In this document: positions 1-7,389 of the stretch, piece by piece
How the letters are laid out: the number at the start of each line of letters is the position of its first letter
Numbering within the stretch: the stretch's first letter is position 1
Assembly: GCA_001931875.2 (NCBI GenBank)
Contig: MSJH02000364.1
Coordinates: 1-10,451 of the forward strand
Source of the DNA: Byssochlamys sp. IMV 00236
Lineage: Eukaryota; Ascomycota; Eurotiomycetes; Eurotiales; Thermoascaceae
Length of the DNA stretch: 10,451 nt
Reading direction: 5' to 3'
Program-made: the position numbers and the translations under genes
The notes under the pieces: generated by a model
Database searches by the model: none
What the model was told of the DNA's origin: nothing
Seen by the model: the letters and a program-made list of their open reading frames with translations, nothing else

Positions 1-2
1 AA

Positions 3-39
<37 letters not shown>

Positions 40-40
40 C
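1..40. repeat. Low-complexity A-rich tract
   Basis: The window opens with a T-run followed by nearly 30 adenines interrupted by one G at position 29. It is simple sequence with no coding potential. It could be a decayed poly(A) tail of a retroposed element or plain homopolymer. Nothing next to it decides between these. Confidence 0.8.
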
Positions 41-117
41 TGCGTACATTCACTATAGGGAATTTTTACTCCTAGTTAAAAAAAAGTTACTGTAGACTTG
101 TATTACGAGATAAAAAG

Positions 118-297
118 ATGACTTCATCTCCTCCTTGTATCAAAACACAATGTCCCCAAATGAACTACAGCCATGAAAATAAACTCATTTCAAAAATACA
201 ATATGAAGAACAATGCTTGCTCAAGGTTGAGGCTCATGTCACATTTGTCATAAACCCAAAGGTGTTTTATGTTGTACTGGACAGTAGTAAATATTAA
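118..297 (+). CDS. Possible small ORF, 59 codons, unrecognised
   Basis: An ATG at 118 opens a 59-codon frame ending in TAA at 295-297. The frame is already open from about position 76. The predicted peptide has mixed composition rather than low complexity: an N-terminal part with two Cys-Pro or Pro-Cys pairs, then a more hydrophobic C-terminal half (LKVEAHVTFVINPKVFYVVL). I recognise no family. In DNA this AT-rich a frame of this length can occur by chance, and no clear TATA box or CT-rich leader precedes it. It could also be the last exon of a gene lying to the left, or noise. It is listed so that the first 300 bases are accounted for. Confidence 0.15.
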   Translation: MTSSPPCIKTQCPQMNYSHENKLISKIQYEEQCLLKVEAHVTFVINPKVFYVVLDSSKY

Positions 298-349
298 ACA
301 TTGTTTGAGTCTTTCGTCGTGTGCATAGATATTCTTTAAATGGCATCTT

Positions 350-362
350 TTCTAGAAATTTG
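350..362 (+). promoter_or_regulatory. Heat-shock-element-like site (distal)
   Basis: TTC-TA-GAA (350-357) is a perfect alternating pair of heat-shock-factor half sites. After the correct 2-nt spacer it is followed by TTG, one mismatch from a third TTC unit. It lies about 270 bp upstream of the Hsp20 start. Heat-shock factor normally binds three or more such units. The assignment rests on consensus match and position only. Confidence 0.4.
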
Positions 363-489
363 CTTTTTCAATAAGCTTTTACATACATTACAAACACCTT
401 ATGTAATTATCAAGTTTTATGCGTGAAAGATACATTTATCAGTTTCGAAGAAAAGTAAAGAAAATTCAAAAAAAAGGAGGAGTCCACTA

Positions 490-497
490 GAAATTTC
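490..497 (+). promoter_or_regulatory. Heat-shock-element-like dyad (middle)
   Basis: GAA-AT-TTC gives two correctly phased inverted heat-shock-factor half sites about 80 bp upstream of the TATA box of the Hsp20 gene. The flanking 5-bp steps do not continue the pattern, so on its own it would be a weak site. Confidence 0.4.
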
Positions 498-547
498 TGC
501 TGTCTGCATAAATTTGGCTTTAAAAGGAAACTCAGCAACCTTCACTC

Positions 548-580
548 TTCTCGATTTTTCTGCAAAAAAAGATATATAAA
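548..580 (+). promoter_or_regulatory. Hsp20 core promoter: heat-shock element plus TATA box
   Basis: Units on a strict 5-bp period run TTC (548), GAT (553), TTC (558), CAA (563). This is a four-unit heat-shock element with one mismatch in each of the two GAA-type units. It is followed 8 bp later by TATATAAA at 573-580. Transcription would be expected to start around 600-610. That gives a very short leader of roughly 20 nt before the ATG at 628, which sits in a good context (ACACAATGG). The arrangement is what a strongly heat-inducible fungal promoter looks like. Confidence 0.6.
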
Positions 581-627
581 CAAGAGCTCTCCCTTGGAGC
601 AGGTCGACAGTAATCATTAAAGACACA

Positions 628-1155
628 ATGGCTCTTTCAAACAGATTCTTTGCTGACGCTTTCCGTGACATGCACCGTGCTTTCTCTCTTTTGGATGATC
701 CCAATTTTTTTGACGATGCTCGACGCTCTTTAACGTCGGCCAATAATTCACTGGGTTCTCTTTCACGTTACCCAGCCACTGACATTAACGAAACAGCTGA
801 AGGTTACGAACTACATGCTGAACTACCTGGTTACGACAAGAAGGATATCCATATCGATGTTGCTGATGATCGCACATTGATTTTGAGTGGCTCAGTTCGT
901 CACCATCACCACGAGTCTTCAGATGAGAAGCAGAAACAACAAGAAGGCAAGTCTACTGCTGTTTCCAAAGAGGTCAAGTCTGATGGTCCCAAGTGGTGGG
1001 TGAATGAAAGAGTTTCTGGCAGTTTCCAGAGATCGTTCAACTTCCCTTCACCCATTGACAGTGCTGGTATCAAGGCTAGCTATGAAAATGGTGTCTTGAA
1101 GGTTTGCGTACCCAAAGCTGCTAACCAAGGCAAGAAGCGTATTGAAATTTCTTAA
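628..1155 (+). CDS. Small heat-shock protein, Hsp20 / alpha-crystallin family
   Basis: An intronless gene for a 175-residue ATP-independent chaperone that would bind unfolding proteins in the cytosol and form oligomers. An N-terminal Phe-rich arm (residues 1-47: NRFFADAFRDM, DDPNFFDD) precedes the alpha-crystallin domain (about 48-163). That domain opens with YPATDINETAEGYELHAELPG and closes with the hallmark A-x-Y-x-N-G-V-L segment (150-157). The C-terminal tail carries an I-E-I triplet (172-174), the I-x-I/V motif that docks neighbouring dimers. As in other fungal Hsp20s, a charged low-complexity loop (about 92-122) interrupts the domain; here it starts with four histidines. The start at 628 is supported by the TATA box at 573 and the good ATG context. 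Upstream heat-shock elements suggest heat induction. The gene converges with the trehalase gene. Confidence 0.95.
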   Translation: MALSNRFFADAFRDMHRAFSLLDDPNFFDDARRSLTSANNSLGSLSRYPATDINETAEGYELHAELPGYDKKDIHIDVADDRTLILSGSVRHHHHESSDEKQKQQEGKSTAVSKEVKSDGPKWWVNERVSGSFQRSFNFPSPIDSAGIKASYENGVLKVCVPKAANQGKKRIEIS

Positions 1156-1232
1156 ACATCTTTACTATCATTTAAGCATGTATGTACCCTTTTAAGCATC
1201 TTTTCTTTTTTTTTTTTGGGCATTTCTTTAAT

Positions 1233-1269
1233 AATAAATAAAAACACATTATAAAATAAACTCTTTATT
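1233..1269. terminator. Convergent poly(A) signals of Hsp20 and trehalase
   Basis: Overlapping AATAAA hexamers occur on the plus strand at 1233-1238 and 1237-1242, about 80 bp after the Hsp20 stop. The reverse-complement hexamer (TTTATT, 1264-1269) lies on the minus strand 15 bp past the trehalase stop. The 129-bp gap therefore holds both 3' ends, and the two transcripts probably end within, or overlap in, this stretch. Confidence 0.5.
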
Positions 1270-1284
1270 CTTTTTTTAAAAACA

Positions 1285-3285
1285 TTAAAAATTAATTGTA
1301 ATATTCTGGTTACAGTCAGCTGGGGCTGTCAAATTGTCAAATGTATTAAATATCCACATGGCAACACCGTTTGTCCATCCAAATCCGACTTGAGGCGTGT
1401 ATTCGCCCTGTCCTCCAGCAGTTCCAATGGCAGTAACATCAAACTTTTCAAACATATGACCTTCATCGGAAGTAGAAGCTATCTTGGGCAATACACCAGG
1501 AACAGAGCCACCTGTCTTGTACCATCCGCAAAATGCCGATGCAGCATAGCGGGAGGCAAGTACCTGGGCTAATTCAGAATAAGATGTGCCGTAGCGTGTG
1601 GTGTATTTTGAATCAAGAAGAGCGTCTACGTTCATGAAACTTTGAATGGCAATAAAGGTGAGAGGTGGCCAGCCGTTTGGCCAGTCCCATTGCATGGTTG
1701 TGTTGTAGTAAGAGGTGGTCAAGATACCAGGATATTTTCTTAAAGCCTCTTCAGCTGCGTCTAGAGTATGTGATAACTTGGTCTTGTTGGTGCGCAAGTG
1801 GTTTGGTATGGCTTCAAGCCAGATAGGATACAAGTTGGCAGGGGTGAATTCAATGTTTTGAGCATTGCTAGTCAAGTTAAAGTCATAAAAGCTGTAGTGA
1901 TCGTCGTTCCACATCAATTTGTCCATGGCCTCCAATCTTGTCTTTGCTTGCTGAGCATAGTGTCTAGACTTCTTTTTGGATTCCTTGCCATGACCAAACT
2001 GTTTATGCCATTTAGATAGACTGTCTTCCAAATACCACAAGAGTGCATTAAGATCGATAGGAACGACATTTTGAGTATTAATTGTACGAAGCATCTCATA
2101 GTTGGCAACTTGGTGAGGAGATGGAGACTTTACTCGAGTCCATCGAGAAGAAAAGTCCCAGCCGCTTTCGGCACCAGCAGCAATATCGGCATACATTCGG
2201 TCCTTGACATCGTCGGGATAATGAACATCACCATCGACTGTTTTATAGTCCTCAACATAAGACTCTGGACGAGGCGATTTATTCTTGGTCGTGTAGTGGT
2301 TCAGGGTGAATGTCTTTTGGGGATGGTTAGGACTTTTGATTTCAACTGTTGTGTTGGTCATCCAGAACGCGTACTCTTTATCCAGATAAGGTAACGCATG
2401 AGCCATAAAGTCTTCGTCCTTGGTCTTTTCATAATAAGCGTTTACCATCAAGCTAAGGAAGGGAGGCTGAGAGCGGTTCAAGTAATAGATTCTTGCACCA
2501 TTAGCTGCATACATAGTTAATCTCAAGCCATGTATAAAATGTTGTATATAGCTTACGAATGAATCCATATTCATCAATAAAATCAAAAAAGTTTTCAATC
2601 ATGTTTCTTGCCAAAGTGTCTTGATCACTTAATAAAAGTCCCTTGATCACAAAAAATGAATCCCTGATAGAATATAGAATAAGTTCAGAGGACTAATATT
2701 TCTTTTTATGCGACTTACCAATAATAAAATTCACGGAAACGGCCACCGGGCACGACAAATGGACGCTTGACAGGTAAAGTAGAAGTAGAACAGTCTGGAC
2801 AGAGTTTGCTATAATCAAACTCAAACGTCAAATTTGTCCATGCATGGTTCAAGTGATTGATCCAGCCGCGATATTTAGGATTGGGTATATCCTGTATCCA
2901 TCCCAACTCTTCCTTAATAGACACATTTGTCAGCATATTAAGTTCTGCACCGGCATCCAAGAAGTTTTCTTTAACAAATTGTTCTATTTGATTCTTGGTT
3001 GCATTTGTACCACCCATTGCGTTAAATGCCTTAATCACTTCTGATTCTGGTTTTAACGTTGGCTAATGAATGAGAGTTAGATAGGACATTTATGTAAGTA
3101 TACTTGAATTTTACCATATCCACAAACGTCTTGGAATCAGGAAACAGTTTTGCCAACTGCACTGTCTTCAGGATCGGCCCTTCACAGTAGATGGGTGAGT
3201 CACATGAATGAGAGGATGGATGAACGGCCATCACGGATACGGTCAATTGGGCCAACAATAGCCCACATAAGGAACGAAGCATCAT
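1285..3285 (-). CDS. Secreted trehalase, glycoside hydrolase family 37 (four exons)
   Basis: Alpha,alpha-trehalase, hydrolysing trehalose to two glucoses (EC 3.2.1.28). Joined minus-strand exons 3285-3115, 3062-2719, 2663-2557 and 2504-1285 encode 613 residues. The introns (52, 55 and 52 nt) have GTAAAA, GTAAGT and GTAAGC donors and TAG or CAG acceptors. Signature 1, PGGRFREFYYWDSF (162-175), spans the second junction; GFIPNGARIYYLNRSQPP spans the third. The family motif ESGWDFSSRW holds the expected catalytic acid Asp324. Signature 2 is QWDWPNGWPP (479-488), and the Gly-rich GGQGEY (571-576) precedes GFGWTNGV. Residues 1-20 (cut after SVMA) look like a signal peptide, and there are about nine N-glycosylation sequons, so the enzyme is probably extracellular or in the cell wall. 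There is no calcium-binding neutral-trehalase N-terminus. A longer in-frame start at 3372 is unlikely because it lies only about 5 bp from the TATA box. Confidence 0.93.
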
Positions 3286-3288
3286 TCT

Positions 3289-3384
3289 GAGAGAGAGAGA
3301 AATGAGAAAGAAGAGAAACAAAAGATGGCTTAAAGAGAAAAAGAAAAAAAAAAAGAAAAGAAAAGAAACCAAAGTGCTTTTATA
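3289..3384 (-). promoter_or_regulatory. Trehalase core promoter and CT-rich leader
   Basis: On the minus strand TATAAAAG (3377-3384) is followed by about 80 nt of almost pure pyrimidine (seen as GA-rich DNA on the plus strand, 3289-3369), then ATG-ATG at 3285/3282. Transcription would start near 3350. This explains why an upstream in-frame ATG at 3372, which would translate the pyrimidine tract as Phe/Leu/Ser, should be ignored. TATA box plus CT-rich leader is a common promoter form in fungi. Confidence 0.6.
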
Positions 3385-3574
3385 CGTGTTTTTCCCAGAG
3401 CTTCAATGCCAAATGATGCCGTATAGTGTAATTTCTTTTTGGTGGTGTAACGACAGCAGTGAGAAAGATTGTAATTATTAATTCCAGCCCTGACCCGACC
3501 TACTGTGTGAGTAAATGCTGGTATCTATGACGTTTACCGCCGTGGGATCAGTAAACTGAAAACAACTGTTCCTT

Positions 3575-3739
3575 CTATTTTTGTATCTTTCCGCGCATTC
3601 CATCCCATTGAACTCTTTTCTTCCCGTTCTGAGCAAGGCGTGTTTTGAGTAAAATGAATATGTGTAACTGTAACTTTGATTTATACCAAAAGCTGTTTTC
3701 TGCAGATGTCAACTTTAGATAAACATTTAAAAGAGCCAT
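3575..3739 (-). CDS. Possible 54-residue ORF behind its own TATA/CT-rich module
   Basis: Reading the minus strand, a TATATA stretch (3780-3785) is followed by a pyrimidine tract (complement of about 3749-3769). Then comes ATG at 3739 and 54 codons ending in TAG at 3575. The order TATA, CT tract, ATG is the same as for trehalase. The peptide starts hydrophobic (MALLNVYLKL) and becomes basic towards the end (GKKRVQWDGMRGK). I recognise no family. Alternatives are an unused or alternative upstream first exon for the trehalase transcript, or chance. Confidence 0.2.
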   Translation of the reverse strand: MALLNVYLKLTSAENSFWYKSKLQLHIFILLKTRLAQNGKKRVQWDGMRGKIQK

Positions 3740-4002
3740 AGAGCAAAGCAAAAGAGAGAGAAAGAGAGACAAAATGGAATATATAATGTGAATCTGTTCT
3801 GTAAGCGACTAAAAATAGACTCGTCATTCTCGATTCTCAGTGGCAGCATTTTGTAGTCATTTAATAAAAAAAGAAAATAAACGGGTAAATGCTAAAATGT
3901 TTCACAGTGGGGTATTTCCCAGCAACCCTGCTCAAATGAGACCCCTGGATCGAATAAGGTTCAGTTTAATTTATTAGAATGGATTAGGGCCAACTTTGAT
4001 TA

Positions 4003-4035
4003 GGTTGATCTGTAATGACAACATCAAGATCAACC
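4003..4035. repeat. Inverted repeat, 9-bp perfect arms
   Basis: GGTTGATCT (4003-4011) and AGATCAACC (4027-4035) are exact reverse complements separated by 15 bp. A further GATTAGG copy sits just to the left at 3982-3988. It could form a small stem or be a dyad binding site in the trehalase upstream region. No known site is recognised. Confidence 0.5.
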
Positions 4036-4260
4036 AATACAATGACCTGATCTATCCGTTTAAACGTACAAAGCAATCATATACTTAGTTCTGTCCCGCT
4101 CTTTCTTTTTTGACGTGGGAACCAAGTTTATTAAAGGGTTCAGGTGTGTATCAGTTATGAATGTATTTTCAAGTCTTGAAAAAAGTTGTAATCACTGATC
4201 CAAGTTAAATCTGCCTTTCTCTCTCTTTTCTCTTTTTGTCTTTCCTGTTGCAAGTGAAAC

Positions 4261-5640
4261 TTAACTTGCCAAAGTTCCCTTGAGCAGTTTAACTTCATCT
4301 ATCATTTCCCGCATGGAATTCTGTTCTGTCCGACCAAAAACGAGTCCAATAACAAAGCAAAAAGAACCTATAATAGAAATAATAATCATGCATAAACCAC
4401 AGAACAAAGGGGTCAGGATAGTGGCGAGATGCCCGTAGATAGTGAGCCTGAATTGAGTAGGCAGTAGAATAGTCAACATGATAAGGATCAGCAAGACGAA
4501 GATACAAGTCATCACACAATAAATATGTTTCTTTGCATCACACTTGGCCACAGTCAGTTCTTGTTCAAGTAACTGAATGAGTGCATCTACTGTGGATGGT
4601 TGTAGATGGCCTGATATATCCATCTTTTCAGAACGATTGGCAATATGAAATACAGCTGATACGCCAAAGTGATCAGAGTAGCTTATATTCGCCCCAGGAA
4701 TGACATCCTTCATGACAACTTCTGATTTTATGCACTCCAATCTAAAGGTACGGCTGTAAAGGATATAATCGAGCCTCTTTCCTGCTGCAGCATTGTCCTT
4801 TTGATAGTATCTTGAAAAGGTGTTGAATGGAGAATTGCAGGTAAATCCGAGATCATATGTCTGAGTCCATGAGTCTGTCAAGAGACTATGATCGCGAATC
4901 AAACGATAATTTAATGAATCTGGTATACTGTTGAGGTCACCTGTCTGAAGATGATGATGGCGTTAGACTTGTTTCTTTTGTAAATCAAAGATATGGAATT
5001 ACCATCACAACATGATTCCCTGCAATGACAAAGGATCTCAATAGATTAGCCAATTGCCAACATTGTGCAGCTCTGTGTGCCTTGTAACGATCACCATATC
5101 CAGCATGTAAGTGCGTATTAAATACGTCAAGATAGCCTAATTGAGGATGGTTCAAACGTACGGTACCCACGCCTTTACCTACATAATAATCACCATGAAA
5201 AACTTGTAGAGGCTTTCCATTCAATATAAAAGGATAAAAGGAACTTGATATAATAGGAAATTTGGAAAAGACAGCAAGACCACTTCCAAAGACACCACTA
5301 AAAAAAAAAAAAAACAAGTGTCAACCATCAACTGGTCTTTTATATATATGTATATATATATATTAAGACTACCTATGAAAATATTTTGCAAAGGGAAATA
5401 TATGCTTGACATTCTTTCTCAGGAATTCAAAATCGTTGTATACCCAAATCTCTTGTAATGCCACAATGTCATAATACCCATTGCTCAGTACTTTAGCTAT
5501 GGCGACTAGACGAGTAATTTTATGTTTAGACACAATAGGAAGACACCTATTTATGAGATAAGAACAGATGTTCTATAAGCACTTTCTCATTACCAGCAAT
5601 TGAAAGAAAGAACCCTTAGTTCTTGAGTGTCTTCGGGCAT
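4261..5640 (-). CDS. ISC1: Inositol-phosphosphingolipid phospholipase C / neutral sphingomyelinase (Isc1 type)
   Basis: A membrane enzyme that cleaves inositol-phosphosphingolipids or sphingomyelin to ceramide and a head group. Minus-strand exons 5640-5594, 5546-5373, 5297-5003 and 4944-4261 give 399 residues; the introns are 47, 75 and 58 nt. The N-terminal endonuclease/exonuclease/phosphatase fold shows Asn14 in LSFNCW, metal-binding Glu48 in ALQEIW, GSGLAVFSK (78-86), and the P-loop-like GDYYVGKG with Asp110 and Lys115, positions needed in yeast Isc1. NTHLHAGYGD (134-143), TGDLNSIP (173-180), KRLDY and the catalytic SDHFG (262-266) follow. Two membrane spans (about 313-333 and 350-375) and the FGRTE tail match the yeast Isc1 architecture. 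The spliced start reads W-C-L-P where the family usually has Gly after Trp. The ATG lies only 38 bp from the upstream arrestin stop, so the promoter must overlap that gene. Confidence 0.93.
5341..5363. repeat. (TA)n microsatellite in an ISC1-like intron
   Basis: An interrupted TA dinucleotide run lies within the 75-nt second intron (5298-5372) of the ISC1-like gene. The same intron has a 15-nt homopolymer directly next to its acceptor (poly-T on the coding strand). Both tracts are likely to vary in length between strains. Confidence 0.7.
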
Positions 5641-5665
5641 TAAAGAAAAGAGAATAAAGAAAAGA

Positions 5666-5694
5666 AAAAAAGCCTAGACTAGGCACTTTTTATT
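5666..5694 (-). terminator. Arrestin 3' end: palindrome over the stop codon and poly(A) hexamer
   Basis: The minus-strand hexamer AATAAA (5689-5694) lies inside the last codons of the arrestin-like gene. Right after it GCCTAG-A-CTAGGC (5672-5684 on the plus strand) forms a perfect 6-bp palindrome containing the TAG stop (5681-5679). A T-run follows on the coding strand. The A/T runs on either side could extend the stem. It looks like a stem plus T-tract terminator, but that mechanism is not expected for nuclear Pol II genes. It more likely marks 3'-end formation or chance. AATAAAA here could also act as a weak TATA for the ISC1-like gene. Confidence 0.35.
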
Positions 5695-7050
5695 GAAAGA
5701 GACCTTGTTGGTGAAGTGGATGGAACCATGAGATGACCAGAAGCATCTTCAATAGGGCTTGAAGGATAAAGATAGTCTTCATCAGAAGGTTCGACAGGAC
5801 TACCTGGGCCCCACTGCTGATAGATAGGAGAAGTGGGACTAGGAGAAGGAGATTCGATATAAGGTATGAAAGTAGGCAAAGAATCATCATTATTACTATC
5901 AACAGCAAAAGGTATTTGTAAAGTTGGTATTGTAGATGGGACAGTAGTGATGACGAGAGGCAATCGAATACAGTTTGGATGAGTGGCGATAAACTTGGTG
6001 TCATTTAGAGAATAGTGACCGAAAGCAGGAATAAAGATGATGATCTCATACTGTATGTCAATATACTTGCTTGCAAAATGAGTTTGAGTTGTTGGAACGC
6101 AAGTACTTGGTATCTGTATTGTGCAAATAGAGGTTGTCAAACTATTATTTTGCTGTGTATGTTTTGGAATGGATACATATTGCGATTCAGATAGAATCTC
6201 GTGCCTTTTATGGTGATAAGATGGACCAGTGGATGCAATGGGGGCTGTGTTGTTTTTTAATGAGGTAGTTGTCGATATCAATTGAATAGTCACTTGGTTA
6301 ATAGCTTGTGATGACTTGTTTTGTGTTTCCAACTTGATTCTACAAAAGTCACCTAGAAAAAGAAATTAAGCATAAAAAAAGAGGATAAACGGGATATGAC
6401 AAGCTTACCTGGGCAGAGATAAGGGTTGACTAAAGTTGCAGTAACTAAAACAAACTCATCTCCTCTTTCTATTTTGACTGTCTTATTTTCACTAGCTGCA
6501 TTAGTCTTTACTGCAACCAAAGGTAAATAAGTTAATGGTAGACAATTGGTTGATTTGCTTGTTTGATCAGATAGATAAATAAATCCTTGTAATGAATATT
6601 CGATACGGTGTCCAAGACTATCATCACGTATGGTAGGTGGATAGTTTACATTAGATGGCAACTGTATAGCAAACAGATATAAATGTGCGCCTGATTCCAA
6701 TACTGTAGACATGGATGAGTATAAGTATTTATTGATATCATCTGTCCTACCTTCGCCTTCGTCTTGTTTACTATTCCAAATATTGGATTCAACAGAGAAT
6801 AGAGTAACTGAATCCTTCTTTTCTTGACAAGTAAATAGAATCTTTATATATTTTGCCTTGACAGGCTTATCCAAAAATAGCTTCACATTGCCTATCATAT
6901 ACTGTTAGTATATCTTTAAAGCTTATCAACCTGCATACCATTTATAATAGATCCAGGTCCAAATGCTATAGCATTATTTTCTACTCCAGAACAAATATTG
7001 ACTTCAAATGTTTGAATTGGATTTGGTTTAAATACTTTTGAAAATATCAT
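5679..7050 (-). CDS. Arrestin-like (alpha-arrestin type) adaptor protein (three exons)
   Basis: Minus-strand exons 7050-6939, 6891-6409 and 6352-5679 join to 422 residues. The introns are 47 nt (with a perfect TACTAAC branch site) and 56 nt. Residues about 10-170 fit an arrestin N domain: a strand-rich start (IQTFEVNICSG), a G-S-I-I-N-G-N-V turn (34-41), a FAIQLPSN segment and a later IEYSLQGFIYL strand. Residues about 180-335 fit the C domain, opening with GDEFVLVTATL and ending at RLPLVITTVP. The last ~75 residues are Ser/Pro/acidic and probably disordered (SPSPSPTSP, SPVEPSDEDY). Fungal alpha-arrestins recruit Rsp5/Nedd4-type ubiquitin ligases to receptors and transporters for endocytosis. 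No PPxY ligase-binding motif is visible, so such recruitment is not shown. Partner and cargo are unknown. The gene is divergent from the small gene at 7930 and head-to-tail with the ISC1-like gene. Confidence 0.82.
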
Positions 7051-7389
7051 CGAGAAATAATAAAAAAGAAGAAGGAATGCAAAAAGAAAAAAGAAAAAAA
7101 GAGAGCCAAAAGGGAAAGAAGGGTAAATTTATCTTATTATGGGTAATTTAATAGTGTGTAGAAATGATTGGTCACACTATTTTCATAAATTATTCGCACA
7201 CATTACAAGATCAATTAACACTTTAGTTGACTTTCTATGTCTTATTATTCAAAAGACAACATTTAATACATAAAATGAGCTTGATACTTTTGAGAAAAGA
7301 TAAATGTGGTCAAGACCTTATACAAAATGAAAAGTTGCTAGAGACTTAATATAAATACTTTTTCTTTTCTTCTTTATACCAAAAAGTAA
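7051..7389. other. Arrestin upstream region with a CT-rich leader
   Basis: The first ~75 bp upstream of the arrestin ATG (7052-7124, plus strand) are almost pure purine, so the minus-strand leader is CT-rich as for trehalase. No strong TATA box is visible on the minus strand upstream of it; only an AT-rich AATAAGATAAATTT stretch is present (about 7126-7139). The rest up to 7389 is AT-rich and holds no gene I can support. Confidence 0.5.

Larger units (their letters stand above)
298..547. other. Upstream intergenic region of the Hsp20 gene
   Basis: This is AT-rich non-coding sequence. It contains two isolated heat-shock-element-like dyads, listed separately, and an A/G-rich stretch around 450-480. 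No other gene is visible. A minus-strand frame here, 417-743, runs into and overlaps the Hsp20 coding region and is a shadow. Confidence 0.6.
3386..4260. other. Intergenic region between trehalase and the ISC1-like gene
   Basis: About 0.87 kb with no convincing gene. It serves as the trehalase upstream region and the 3' flank of the ISC1-like gene. Visible elements are a minus-strand AATAAA (TTTATT at 4127-4132), 128 bp past the ISC1-like stop; a CCCCT stress-element-like pentamer at 3942-3946; a TGACGT (CRE-half-site-like) at 4111-4116; and an inverted repeat at 4003-4035. The short motifs are expected by chance at this length and are recorded without a functional claim. One promoter-like module with a tiny ORF is listed separately. 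Confidence 0.6.

Noticed and set aside
417..743. 108-codon minus-strand frame rich in Ser, Lys and Phe
   Set aside because: It overlaps the Hsp20 promoter and coding start on the opposite strand and has no recognisable protein features; it is a shadow.
2505..2598. Start of the last trehalase coding block at 2598
   Set aside because: Residues read from 2505-2556 are intronic. The spliced exon from 2504 restores the family sequence GFIPNGARIYYLNRSQPP.
3286..3372. N-terminal extension of trehalase from an upstream in-frame ATG at 3372
   Set aside because: It would translate a CT-rich leader into Phe/Leu/Ser, and the ATG lies only about 5 bp downstream of the TATA box, before the likely transcription start.
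4295..4519. 74-codon minus-strand frame overlapping the ISC1-like C-terminus
   Set aside because: It is in another frame of the membrane-span coding region; the ISC1 tail (FGRTE, membrane spans) is clearly the real frame.
5221..5412. 63-codon minus-strand frame through the TA repeat
   Set aside because: It reads through the second ISC1-like intron, including the TA microsatellite and homopolymer.
5690..6004. Leu/Ser-rich minus-strand frame inside the arrestin tail
   Set aside because: It is an alternative frame of the Ser/Pro-rich arrestin tail with no independent support.
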